Source: Arthrobacter sp. B2a2-09 (lineage in GTDB: Bacteria > Actinomycetota > Actinomycetes > Actinomycetales > Micrococcaceae). From it: DNA of 64,000 nt. This document shows positions 36,296-44,823 of the stretch, one piece after another (position 1 is the first letter of the stretch; every line of letters begins with the position of its first letter). The stretch is from contig NZ_JAMXIC010000007.1 of the NCBI RefSeq assembly GCF_027587375.1, positions 168,631 through 232,630 of the forward strand. Reading direction: 5' to 3'. The notes under the pieces were generated by a model that worked only from the letters and a program-made list of their open reading frames with translations, made no database searches and was not told where the DNA came from. Both the position numbers and the translations under genes were made by a program.

Positions 36296-37264
36296 CTACG
36301 CCAGCAGCGTGTTCACCAAGCGCGCGGCCACCTTGGCGGTCCGCGAGTCGACATCGAACTCGGGGTTGAGCTCGGCGACGTCCAAGTGCAGGAGTTTCCC
36401 GCTCGCGGCAAGCTGCTTGCACACCGCGCTGATAATGGGCAGCGGCACGCCATACGCCGCGGGAGCGCTCACTCCGGGAGCAACCGACGCCGGCAGCACG
36501 TCCAGGTCAATCGTCAGGTAGAGCACGTCGACGGTGTCCAGGAACCGCGCCACGAACTCCCGCACGGCCTCCGCGGAGCAGTCCTCATCCAGCAGGTATT
36601 TCACGCCGAGGCGATCCGCCGTATTGAAGAGGGTGCGCGTGTTGTTGGGCTCGGAAATTCCGACGACGGCGTAGTTCAGTTCGCGGCCCGCTGCGGCTTC
36701 CGCATGCGCCATCTGCAGGAACGGCGTACCCGAGCTCGGCACCGGCTCGTCACGCAGGTCGAAGTGCGCGTCCAGGTTCAGGACGCCGAGGCGCTTGCCG
36801 CTTGCCACAGCCTCCGAGCCAGCCACGCCCAGGTAGCTGGCGAAGGCAGTTTCGTGCCCGCCACCGAGCAGCACCGTGAGCTTGCCGGCGTCGAGCAATT
36901 CCGAAATCACACGGCCCGCGCGCTCTTGGCCCGCCTCCAGCGAGCCATCCTCCACAACGACGTCGCCGGCGTCGAACACGTCCCGGTCCAGATGGAAAGC
37001 CAGCGGACCCAAGGCTTGGCGGATAGCCTCCGGCGCGGCCGCCGCGCCAATACGGCCCTTGTTGCGCCGTACGCCTTCGTCACTGCGGAAGCCCACGACG
37101 ACGGCGGGCCGGGAGCCTGCTCCTGTCGCGCCGGAGCCGGCGGCTACAGAAGGGGTGTGCGGCGCCACGGCCTGCCACCAGCGGCGGTGCTCATCGCCGT
37201 CGCCGTCGAAGCGGCCGGTCCACGGCGTCGGGCGGACATCGGCAACAGCGGGGGAAATCTCCAT
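36296..37264 (-). CDS. hutG: Formimidoylglutamase
   Basis: A 322-residue ureohydrolase that hydrolyses N-formimidoyl-L-glutamate to glutamate and formamide, the last step of histidine degradation. The Mn-binding motifs are present: GGGHE (near residue 135), NLDAHFDLR (near 162-170) and TIDLDVLP (near 251). An early segment FRSDEGVRRNKGRIGAA (spread over 59-75) is typical of HutG. It is 34 kb from hutU/hutH here and on the opposite strand. It lies 74 bp downstream of an NCS2 permease gene on the same strand. Confidence 0.93.
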   Translation of the reverse strand: MEISPAVADVRPTPWTGRFDGDGDEHRRWWQAVAPHTPSVAAGSGATGAGSRPAVVVGFRSDEGVRRNKGRIGAAAAPEAIRQALGPLAFHLDRDVFDAGDVVVEDGSLEAGQERAGRVISELLDAGKLTVLLGGGHETAFASYLGVAGSEAVASGKRLGVLNLDAHFDLRDEPVPSSGTPFLQMAHAEAAAGRELNYAVVGISEPNNTRTLFNTADRLGVKYLLDEDCSAEAVREFVARFLDTVDVLYLTIDLDVLPASVAPGVSAPAAYGVPLPIISAVCKQLAASGKLLHLDVAELNPEFDVDSRTAKVAARLVNTLLA

Positions 37265-37338
37265 GATTCAAGCTCAGCGCATGACGGCACCGAAAAACAT
37301 CGCTTGCAGGCGGAGGGTGTCCGGTATTCCGGAAAGGC

Positions 37339-38781
37339 CTACTTGACGCCCAGGATTTCCTCGACGGGACCGATCCCGAAGAACAGCAGGAATGCCGCGG
37401 CCACAGCCCACATGAGCGGGTGGACTTCGCGGGCCCGGCCCTGGAAGGTGCGGATCAGCGCGAAGGAGATGAATCCGGCACCCAGGCCGTTTGCGATCGA
37501 ATACGTGAACGGCATGAGGGACATGGTCAGGAATGCGGGAATGCCAAGACCCCAGTCCTGCCAGTGGATCTTTCCCACTTGGGACACCATCATGAAACCC
37601 ACCACCACTAGGGCCGGTGCGACGGCCTCGAACGGGACCAAGTTGATGAGGGGGGTGAAGAACATGGCCACCAGGAACAGCAGGCCGGTCACCACCGAAG
37701 CCAGGCCGGTCCGGGCGCCTTCGCCGATGCCTGCACCGGATTCCACGAAGATCTGGTTGGAGGACACGGACGAGCCGCCACCGATGATCGCGCCGAGCGC
37801 GTCTACTTGCAGGACACGGTCCACGTTGGGGATGTTTCCGTGCTTGTCGATGTTTCCGGCTTCCCTGGCCAGGCCCACCATGGTGCCCATGGCGTCGAAG
37901 AAGATGCTGAGCAGGATCACGAACGCCAGCAGCGTGGCAGCGATGACGCCAAGGTGCTGGAACGCGCCGAGGGGGTTCGCCTTGCCGATGAGGGACAAGT
38001 CCGGAGCGGCCCACTCGGTGAATTTGGGCGCAACCAGGGACCAGCCGCGCGGGTTGTAGGTCTTGCCGTCGAAACTCGGACCGATGTGGAGGGTGAATTC
38101 CAGGATCGCAGCGAGGGCCGTGGAGACGATGATGCCGATCAGGATGGCGCCACGTACCTTCCGGACCACCAAGGCGATGGTCAGGACGAGGCCCACGACG
38201 AACACCAGGGTGGGCCAGCCAAGCAGCTTCCCGTCGACGCCCAGGCCCAGCGGGACCGTGGTGCCGGCGGCGTCCGGGATGCGGCGCACGAAACCGGCAT
38301 TGACCAGGCCGATCAGGGCGATGAAGAGGCCAATGCCCACCACGATCGACGTTTTCAGGGCCTCAGGTACGGCCTTGAAGACCGCGGTCCGGAAACCGGT
38401 GAGCACCAGGATCAGCATCGTCAGGCCCGAGAGCATCACCAGGCCCATCATGTCCGGCCAGGTCAGGCCGGGGTGTGAGGCAATCGTGACTGCCACGAAG
38501 GCGTTGACGCCCAGCCCTGTAGCCACGGCGAAGGGGTGCTTGGCCCAGGCGCCCATGAGGATGGTCAGGATGCCGGCTACGAAGGCCGTGGTGGCGGCGA
38601 CGGCGGCGAAGCCAAGGGAAGTGCCACTCGAATCCGTCCCGGAGAGGATCAAAGGATTGAGGACCACGATGTAGCTCATGGCAAAGAAGGTTGCGAAGCC
38701 GCCTCGGATTTCTCGCGAGTAGTTGGATCCGCGTTCCGAAATCTTGAAGTAGCGGTCGATGGCTGAGCCCTGTTTGAGCAT
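37339..38781 (-). CDS. NCS2-family purine (AzgA-like) permease
   Basis: A 480-residue membrane protein of the AzgA branch of NCS2, with about 12-14 hydrophobic segments. The N-terminal YFKISERGSNYSREIRGG is followed by TFFAMSYIVVLNP (31-43), and the second conserved block is near FDAMGTMVGLAREAG (about 290). Homologues take up adenine, guanine or hypoxanthine by proton symport. It has GGAGA before the ATG. The gap to hutG is 74 bp without a terminator, so the two may be co-transcribed, raising the possibility that it serves an imidazole compound; purine transport remains the default. Confidence 0.9.
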   Translation of the reverse strand: MLKQGSAIDRYFKISERGSNYSREIRGGFATFFAMSYIVVLNPLILSGTDSSGTSLGFAAVAATTAFVAGILTILMGAWAKHPFAVATGLGVNAFVAVTIASHPGLTWPDMMGLVMLSGLTMLILVLTGFRTAVFKAVPEALKTSIVVGIGLFIALIGLVNAGFVRRIPDAAGTTVPLGLGVDGKLLGWPTLVFVVGLVLTIALVVRKVRGAILIGIIVSTALAAILEFTLHIGPSFDGKTYNPRGWSLVAPKFTEWAAPDLSLIGKANPLGAFQHLGVIAATLLAFVILLSIFFDAMGTMVGLAREAGNIDKHGNIPNVDRVLQVDALGAIIGGGSSVSSNQIFVESGAGIGEGARTGLASVVTGLLFLVAMFFTPLINLVPFEAVAPALVVVGFMMVSQVGKIHWQDWGLGIPAFLTMSLMPFTYSIANGLGAGFISFALIRTFQGRAREVHPLMWAVAAAFLLFFGIGPVEEILGVK

Positions 38782-38894
38782 GGAGGTCTCCGGGATCGGG
38801 GAAGTGTGCTCTCAAATCCTATGCCCGCGGCTTCGGCCCTTCCACGAATTCGCCTAGTCTGTAAGGAATCCAACACCAAGGGAGTCATTCGCTC

Positions 38895-39587
38895 ATGCGC
38901 CCTATCCGCCAGCTGCTGGCCGTCGTCGTCGCTTTCACAGCGGTTCTTTTCTCTGCCGCCCTGTTCTCGGCGGCACCGGCCTTCGCGCACGACGTCGCCG
39001 AGTCAATGTCACCGGCCAACGGCTCAACGGTTGCCAGCGTCCCGGACTCCGTGTCCATCACGTTCAACAACCGGCCGCTCCTGCTCGGCTCGCAGATCCA
39101 GGTGAACGACGCCTCAGGCCAGAACTGGGCAGATGGTTCCGTCGAGATCGTGGACACCGTGGTGTCGCAGAAGCTGCGGCCTGGCGCGCCTGCCGGGGCA
39201 TTCACCGTCATCTGGCGAGTTGTCAGCTCGGATTCGCACCCCATCGAAGGCACGTTTACTTTCACCGCCAAAACAGGAAGTACGACGGCGGGCAGCGGCT
39301 CTGCTAGCACCGCACCTTCGGTTGAGGTGCCCACAGCCGGCACTGCCGCACCGGGTTCGACGGCGACGCCGGAGAAGGTGCCCGATGCCTCCCAGCCTTT
39401 CCCTTGGAGCATTGTGGTCTTCGCGGTAGTGGCCGCGGGCCTGCTGGTGTTCCTGGGCGTTACCGCACGGCGCCGGCTGGCAGGCGGGGATTCCGGCGAC
39501 TCTGATGATTCCGAGGACGAGCCCGGAGACTCCGGGGACTCTGATGGTTCCGGCGACGAGCCCGGGGACTCCGAGAAGAAATCCTAG
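38895..39587 (+). CDS. CopC-domain copper-binding/resistance protein
   Basis: A 230-residue secreted protein. The signal peptide ends in APAFA before HDVAES, so the mature protein begins with the histidine that binds Cu(II) in CopC. The CopC beta-barrel follows (about 32-120), with SSDSHPIEGTFTF near 108-120. Then come a Ser/Thr/Pro linker, one transmembrane helix (about 173-192) and an acidic Asp/Ser/Gly/Glu repeat tail. This CopC plus C-terminal membrane anchor is the YcnJ/YobA-like form common in actinobacteria. No CopD gene is adjacent. GGGAG precedes the ATG. Confidence 0.9.
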   Translation: MRPIRQLLAVVVAFTAVLFSAALFSAAPAFAHDVAESMSPANGSTVASVPDSVSITFNNRPLLLGSQIQVNDASGQNWADGSVEIVDTVVSQKLRPGAPAGAFTVIWRVVSSDSHPIEGTFTFTAKTGSTTAGSGSASTAPSVEVPTAGTAAPGSTATPEKVPDASQPFPWSIVVFAVVAAGLLVFLGVTARRRLAGGDSGDSDDSEDEPGDSGDSDGSGDEPGDSEKKS

Positions 39588-39600
39588 GCACACCCGAAGT

Positions 39601-39627
39601 TTGGGCCACCCGGAACCTCCGGCCCAA
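39601..39627 (+). terminator. Short hairpin after the CopC gene
   Basis: A perfect TTGGGCC / GGCCCAA 7-bp stem with a 13-nt loop followed by TAAAA. It comes just before the larger terminator at 39629. Confidence 0.5.
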
Positions 39628-39628
39628 T

Positions 39629-39694
39629 AAAACCGGCGCTTGTTTTCCAGACCCGTCCTTGAAGGGCGGAACGGAAAGCAAGCGCCGGTTTTTG
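39629..39694. terminator. Bidirectional terminator with nested stems
   Basis: Outer arms AAACCGGCGCTTGTTTTCC / GGAAAGCAAGCGCCGGTTTTT. An inner stem is formed by CGTCC and GGGCG-type sequences. It lies between the converging CopC and NAD-binding protein genes. Its layout and much of its sequence match the element at 4075-4139. Confidence 0.88.
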
Positions 39695-39706
39695 TGTGGA
39701 CTTTTT

Positions 39707-40474
39707 CTAGGCCAGGGCAGGAATTGCCGCAAAGGTACCCGTGAGGGCCCCGTGGACGCTGTCCGGGTAGACCTTGGCGGAAATCGCCTGGCCCACCACC
39801 TTGGCTTGGCGCAGGACTTCCTTTGGTGTGGGTGTGGCAAGTTCGCCGACGCCAACCAAGTACATTCCAATCGCGCGCATGGCCGCGACGAGGTTCTGCC
39901 CGATGGCGATGCCGAGCTCGGCAAGCATTCGCCGCAACTGGCTCTGTCCACAGCGGGTGACAACGACGTGGTCGGCCAAAAGCACGCCGTTGGCGGTGTG
40001 GACGGCCCATTGGTACGAGGCCACACCCGAGGAGGCCACGCCCGATGAGGCCACCGGCGAGGCCAATCCCGGTGCCAGATCCGGTCCGGCAGGATTGGAA
40101 AGCCCAGATCCGGAAACCACCGAGCCGGAAACTACCGATCCGGAAATCACGGTCCCCGCGGCGGCTTCGTCCAATCGGTCCAGGCGGACAGCCCGCGTGG
40201 TGCTCCGCACGTCGAGGCCGTGGCTGGCTGCGTAAATGCGCAAGTGCCTCAGGATTTCGGTGCGTTCCTGGAGGCACGCGTCGGCGGCGGCGTCGCAACG
40301 CTGCAGGATGCCGGTGTTGAGCGGATGTGAGGCTCCGGACGCGTGCAATCCGTCCACCACGATGGCGTCCACGCCGTAGCGGCTGAGCTCGCTGGCCACC
40401 GCCAAGCCGGACATGCCGGCACCGATGACCACGGTGGTGGTGCGTTCCGTACTCGCAGCAGGCATGGTTGACAC
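39707..40474 (-). CDS. Small FAD/NAD(P)-binding Rossmann protein
   Basis: A 255-residue protein from a GTG at 40474, with AGAGGAG about 8 nt upstream; the ATG at 40465 is too far from that site. The N-terminal beta-alpha-beta motif VVIGAGMSGLAVASEL leads to an acidic VVDG end. It is too short for a full FAD monooxygenase and lacks recognisable second dinucleotide motifs. The middle has two low-complexity tracts from 15-bp coding repeats (SGSVV and SSGVA units, residues about 105-150). The C-terminal half contains LADHVVVTRCGQSQLRRML and a hydrophobic helix. Role unknown; a degenerate oxidoreductase is possible. Confidence 0.65.
   Translation of the reverse strand: MSTMPAASTERTTTVVIGAGMSGLAVASELSRYGVDAIVVDGLHASGASHPLNTGILQRCDAAADACLQERTEILRHLRIYAASHGLDVRSTTRAVRLDRLDEAAAGTVISGSVVSGSVVSGSGLSNPAGPDLAPGLASPVASSGVASSGVASYQWAVHTANGVLLADHVVVTRCGQSQLRRMLAELGIAIGQNLVAAMRAIGMYLVGVGELATPTPKEVLRQAKVVGQAISAKVYPDSVHGALTGTFAAIPALA
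40021..40154. repeat. Coding 15-bp tandem repeats
   Basis: Two tracts lie inside the NAD-binding protein gene. Units of CCACACCCGAGGAGG type run at 40021-40060, and CCGGAAACCACCGAG-type units run three times at 40110-40154. They encode SSGVA and SGSVV repeats in the protein. The 15-bp period keeps the frame. Confidence 0.8.
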
Positions 40475-40864
40475 AGCTTGGCTCCTCTTTGAAGGTGCGT
40501 TGCCGAAGGCAACACCGGGGTGGCGTCCGAGTCCCCAAAGCGGTCGCGAATGATGGCCGTTGATGTGTTGAAAAACACGATCCCCGGTCACCAGTGCCTC
40601 GAACATTACAGAAGAAATCGCGTGGTGGATAGCCCCGGCATCGGCATGTCCGCCGACGCGTTTTTCACGCCACGATTGGGCAGATTTCCACGCCCTCCGG
40701 CGGGTTTCCACATACGCATCTTCCAGCTTGATTCGGCCCTTGCAAACGAGAATAGTGAGCATTGGAGACCGCAACTCACGGCAGTCAAGCGAGAAACACG
40801 TTGTGGGCGCGGCCTCTGGCAGAATAGCCGCAACATCAGCCAGCAGTGCGAGGAGGCAGGCCCC
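40475..40864. other. Divergent intergenic region, no gene seen
   Basis: 390 bp between the NAD-binding protein gene (minus) and the universal stress gene (plus). I see no convincing reading frame, RNA gene or long repeat. It is slightly less GC-rich toward 40700-40860, where promoters for the stress gene should lie (for example TTGTGG near 40802 followed by GAATAG), and GAGGAGG precedes the ATG at 40865. Confidence 0.5.
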
Positions 40865-41917
40865 ATGGACCAGCACGGCAAACACTCTGAGAGCCATGAA
40901 GCAGAGACCGAAGGCAACGGAGAGGAACCATCCATTGCCCCCGGCGGGATTGTGGTGGGCGTTGACGGCAGCGAACACGGCCAATGCGCCCTCATTTGGG
41001 CAGCCCGCGAGGCCGAACGCAGGCAGCTTCCCCTGCATGTAGTCACGGCCTACTCCGTGCCTATCTTCGCGGCTTCCGGCCTGGACGGAGGCTATGCAAC
41101 AGTGGATGACTCTGTTATCCGGGACGGCGCCGAGGCAATCGTCAAGCAGGCCCTTGAGAAGGTTTCCGGTTACGCCATTGACGTCGATGGCTCGGTGGAG
41201 AACGGAGATGCCTCCGGCGTGCTGCTTGATCTGTCCGAAACGGCCGAACTCTTGGTCTTCGGCACCCGGGGACGCGGCGGATTCGTGGGCAGGCTCCTCG
41301 GCTCCGTGAGCAGTGCCCTGCCAGCGCACTCCAAGTGCCCCACCGTGACAGTCCCGCTCTTCTGCGCGGACCGATTGGGTGAAACCACAGAGGACAAGCA
41401 CATCAAAGCCGAGCGCGCGAAGGCCGGCCCCCACGTGATCGAGAATGTGGTGGCAGTGGGTGTGGACGGCTCGGAACAGGCCCGTGTTGCCGTCTTGGAA
41501 GCCGCAGAGCAGGCCCAACGCATGGGCGCGAAGCTGCGCGTCATCTGCGCCGTCCCTGAGTACAGCGGCTCCTTGGCGTGGGTTCCGGCGCCCCTGGACA
41601 GGGAGGCACTCTTCAAGGACATCAGGGTTCAGCTGGACGCAGGCTTGGCGTGGCTCAAGAGCCACTTCCCCAAGCTTCCAGCGGAAACGCAACTGCTCGA
41701 TGGTTCGCCCGTGGAAGTTCTCGTGGAAATGAGCCGCGGCGTCGAACTCGTAGTGCTAGGCACGCGCGGGCGGGGAGGCTTCGCAGGGATGCTCCTTGGT
41801 TCGACTTCGGATGGAGTCCTGCACCACGCCAAAGGGCCCGTGCTGGTTGTTCCCGACCGTGAGGATCCCAGGCTCGCGGATCGAGTCAACTTCGGTCCCA
41901 TGCTCGGCGCCGTGTAA
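40865..41917 (+). CDS. Tandem universal stress protein
   Basis: A 350-residue protein with two UspA domains: the first about 27-170, the second about 190-335. Each begins with a beta strand and VGVDGSE, and ends with the ATP-binding GTRGRGGF-x-x-x-LLGS motif (FGTRGRGGFVGRLLGS near residue 136; LGTRGRGGFAGMLLGS near 298). Both ATP sites therefore look intact. The N-terminal 25 residues are polar and acidic. I chose ATG 40865 because GAGGAGG lies about 8 nt upstream. The next gene, a PEP-utilising phosphotransferase, starts 39 bp later on the same strand. Confidence 0.93.
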   Translation: MDQHGKHSESHEAETEGNGEEPSIAPGGIVVGVDGSEHGQCALIWAAREAERRQLPLHVVTAYSVPIFAASGLDGGYATVDDSVIRDGAEAIVKQALEKVSGYAIDVDGSVENGDASGVLLDLSETAELLVFGTRGRGGFVGRLLGSVSSALPAHSKCPTVTVPLFCADRLGETTEDKHIKAERAKAGPHVIENVVAVGVDGSEQARVAVLEAAEQAQRMGAKLRVICAVPEYSGSLAWVPAPLDREALFKDIRVQLDAGLAWLKSHFPKLPAETQLLDGSPVEVLVEMSRGVELVVLGTRGRGGFAGMLLGSTSDGVLHHAKGPVLVVPDREDPRLADRVNFGPMLGAV

Positions 41918-41956
41918 CCGGCAAACATAAGGACCGGTGGACGCAGGCGGACGGAA

Positions 41957-44728
41957 ATGGTGGAGCACGCACAGCCCGGGGATGCATCGCGCTTAATCGT
42001 GGAGCTGCGCCGGATCCGGGCCACCATGCTTCCAGAAGTCGGCGGCAAGGCGGCCAACCTAGGCGAACTGATCTGGGCGGGACTTCCGGTCCCGCCCGGA
42101 TTTTGCCTGACCACTGAGGCTTACCGGAGCGCACTTCAGCCCGGTGGAAGCCTTGAGTCAGACTTCCCGGACATTCTCCGCGGCCTTGAGGCCGTGGAAC
42201 CTGGCGACCTTGAGGGGCTCGCTTCCCTCGCGGCCCGTGCCCGGGAAGCAGTGCTCGACGCCGGGATCCCCGCCGACGTCGAAGACGCCGTTCGTTCGGC
42301 CTACTCCGCGCTGGGCCCGGAAGCCCCGGTGGCCGTCAGGTCCTCTGCCACCGCTGAGGACCTGCCCTTTGCGAGTTTCGCCGGACAGCAGGACACCTAC
42401 CTGAACGTCGTCGGGGCCGGCGCCGTGCTGCAGGCAGTCCGGAAGTGCTGGGCCTCCCTGTGGACGGACCGGGCGGTCAGCTACCGCGCAGGCAACGGGA
42501 TCGACCACGCCACGGTGACGCTCGCCGTCGTCGTTCAACGGATGGTGGACGCTGAGGCTGCAGGAGTGTTGTTCACCGCCAATCCGGTGACCGGGCGGCG
42601 CCGCGAGGCGGTCATCGACGCCAATCCCGGGCTGGGTGAGGCCGTGGTCTCGGGCGCCGTGAATCCGGACCACTTTGTGGTGGATTCGCTCACGGGCAGG
42701 ATCACGGAACGAAGCATCGGGGACCGGAAGCTGGTGATTCGCTCCATTCCTGGCGGCGGTACCGAAAAGCTCGACGCGTCGGCGCAGGCCGAAGGTGGAA
42801 CCGCCGGGGATGCCTGCCTGGTCGACTCCCAGATCAGGGCGCTCGCTGTACTCGGCCAGCGCGTCGAGGAGCACTACGGGGCGCCGCAGGACACTGAATG
42901 GGCCATCGACGGCGAGGGCAAACTGTGGCTCACCCAAGCCCGCCCCATCACCACGCTCTACCCGCAAATGACCCGCCAGCCCGCAGTCCCCGGTCCCCAC
43001 GCGTACCTTTGCTTCAGCCTCGCCCAAGGCCTCACCCGTCCCCTGACTCCCATGGGCCTCGCGGGCATCAGACTCATGGGGTCCTCGGTAGCCGGCGCGG
43101 CGGGATTCCGGGTTCCGGAACCGCGGGACGGGCCTCCGCCCTATTACGAGGCGGGGCAACGGATCTATTTCGACCTCACTTCGGCGTTCCGGAGCAAGGC
43201 TGGCCGGGCCATCGTGCCCAGGATTTTCGACGTCATGGAAGCACGTTCGGCGGCCATCATGCGCGCCCTGTTCGAGGACCCGCGTTTCGCGGTCACCAAC
43301 AAGACGCCCTTCAAAGTGCTCAGGCACGTTGCCCCGATCGTGCTCCGCTTCCGCCTTCCGGAGATCCTCCTGCGCGCACTTTTTCGGCCGGACGTTGCCC
43401 TCCGCAAGGTGGAAGGGCTGGGCGAGAAGCTGAAGGCCGCGCATCAAGTCCCCGCCGATGCCACCCCTCGCGAAAAGCTGGATCACGCAGAGCGGATACT
43501 GCGCGAGGAATTGTTCCCCATACTGCCCAATATCCTGCCTCCGGTAGCCCTCGGGTTCGCGATGATGGGATTGGTCCGGAAACTGCTTGGCGAACAGGCG
43601 TCCTGGGGTGAGCTCCAAACCATCATCCGTGGCCTGCCCAACAACGTCACCACTGAAATGGACCTTGCGCTGTGGCGGCTTTCGACCAGCATCCGTGACG
43701 ATCCCGCTTCCGCGGAGGCCTTTACCGGCGGAGAGGCCGCTGCCCTCGCGGAGAGCTACCGCGACGGCGGGCTACCCGCGGTCGCGCAATCGGGATTGGC
43801 CTTGTTCCTTCGCGACTACGGGCACCGGGCCATCGCGGAAATCGACGTGGGCATGCCCCGCTGGTCCGACGACCCCACCCACATCATCGGAGTCCTGGTC
43901 AATTACCTTCGCCTGGACGATCCCCGCCTTGCGCCGGACAAACAGTTCGAAAAAGCAGCCCACGACGCCGAGGAGCAGCTCGTCGTTCTGGTGGCACGTG
44001 CGCGGTCCAAGAGTCCGCTCCACGCCAGGATCGTGAAAATGGCACTTGAACGGACACGCATGTTCGCGGGACTCCGTGAGCTTCCCAAGTTCAACCTTGT
44101 GCTTGGTTTCGCCGTAGTCCGCGCCCAGCTCTCGGAAGTCGGGGAGACCCTGGCGGAAACGGGAGTCATCGATGACGCAGCCGACGTCTTCTTCCTGGAT
44201 TTCAACGACGCCCACCGCGGCCTGGATGGCGAGGATCTTCACGAGCTGGTGGCCCAGCGGCGCGAGGCCTACGAGCTTGAACTCAGGCGCCGGCACGTGC
44301 CACGCGTGTTGCTCTCCGATGGCACCGAGCCGGAAGCCCTGCCCGCCGGTTTCCTGAGCAGAGAGACGGGGGCACAAGCGTCTGGGGCTGCAGCGTCGGG
44401 TGGCGCGCTGTCGGACGGCATGCTGCGGGGAACCCCGGCTTCGGCGGGAACCGTGACGGCAGTGGCCAGGGTGATCATGGATCCGGTGGGCGCGCATCTC
44501 GAGCCCGGAGAAATCCTGGTGGCGCCCTCCACGGATCCCGGCTGGACGCCCCTGTTCCTGACTGCCGGGGGACTCGTGATGGAGATGGGTGGGCCCAACT
44601 CACATGGCGCCGTCGTGGCCCGTGAGTACGGGATTCCCGCGGTCGTGGGCGTCCCGGATGCCACCTCCCGGATCAGCTCAGGCCAGATGATCACGGTGGA
44701 CGGTGCCACGGGGACTGTCGTCATTTAG
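41957..44728 (+). CDS. Rifampin phosphotransferase/PEP synthase-like enzyme
   Basis: A 923-residue protein. It has an N-terminal ATP-grasp domain (about 15-335; GGKAANLGEL near 29, AVRSSATAEDLPFASFAGQQDTYL spread over 127-150, TQARPI near 328), a large middle domain (about 345-800), and a C-terminal swivelling phosphohistidine domain with GGPNSHGAVVAREYG (His883). This order is that of rifampin phosphotransferases and differs from PEP synthase, which ends in a PEP-binding TIM barrel. True Rph enzymes transfer the beta-phosphate of ATP to rifampin. Whether the middle domain binds rifamycin cannot be judged by eye. The protein is somewhat longer than the usual roughly 865 residues, with a Ser/Ala-rich linker near 800-820. 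Confidence 0.75.
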   Translation: MVEHAQPGDASRLIVELRRIRATMLPEVGGKAANLGELIWAGLPVPPGFCLTTEAYRSALQPGGSLESDFPDILRGLEAVEPGDLEGLASLAARAREAVLDAGIPADVEDAVRSAYSALGPEAPVAVRSSATAEDLPFASFAGQQDTYLNVVGAGAVLQAVRKCWASLWTDRAVSYRAGNGIDHATVTLAVVVQRMVDAEAAGVLFTANPVTGRRREAVIDANPGLGEAVVSGAVNPDHFVVDSLTGRITERSIGDRKLVIRSIPGGGTEKLDASAQAEGGTAGDACLVDSQIRALAVLGQRVEEHYGAPQDTEWAIDGEGKLWLTQARPITTLYPQMTRQPAVPGPHAYLCFSLAQGLTRPLTPMGLAGIRLMGSSVAGAAGFRVPEPRDGPPPYYEAGQRIYFDLTSAFRSKAGRAIVPRIFDVMEARSAAIMRALFEDPRFAVTNKTPFKVLRHVAPIVLRFRLPEILLRALFRPDVALRKVEGLGEKLKAAHQVPADATPREKLDHAERILREELFPILPNILPPVALGFAMMGLVRKLLGEQASWGELQTIIRGLPNNVTTEMDLALWRLSTSIRDDPASAEAFTGGEAAALAESYRDGGLPAVAQSGLALFLRDYGHRAIAEIDVGMPRWSDDPTHIIGVLVNYLRLDDPRLAPDKQFEKAAHDAEEQLVVLVARARSKSPLHARIVKMALERTRMFAGLRELPKFNLVLGFAVVRAQLSEVGETLAETGVIDDAADVFFLDFNDAHRGLDGEDLHELVAQRREAYELELRRRHVPRVLLSDGTEPEALPAGFLSRETGAQASGAAASGGALSDGMLRGTPASAGTVTAVARVIMDPVGAHLEPGEILVAPSTDPGWTPLFLTAGGLVMEMGGPNSHGAVVAREYGIPAVVGVPDATSRISSGQMITVDGATGTVVI

Positions 44729-44730
44729 CC

Positions 44731-44796
44731 GAGACCGCGGGTGCGGGCCCGGTACTGCGTTCCGGAACACGGCCTTGGGCCCGCACCCGCGGTCTC
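44731..44796. terminator. Perfect 20-bp inverted repeat between converging genes
   Basis: GAGACCGCGGGTGCGGGCCC and its exact complement, with a 26-nt loop. It lies between the phosphotransferase (plus) and CDF transporter (minus) genes. There is no T-tract on either side, so intrinsic termination is uncertain. It could be a member of another palindrome family. Confidence 0.7.
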
Positions 44797-44823
44797 GATG
44801 CCGGGCTGTCCGCCCAGAAGGCT

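Noticed and set aside
41957..44728. Phosphoenolpyruvate synthase
   Set aside because: The C-terminal PEP-binding TIM barrel is missing; the phosphohistidine domain is at the very end, as in rifampin phosphotransferases.
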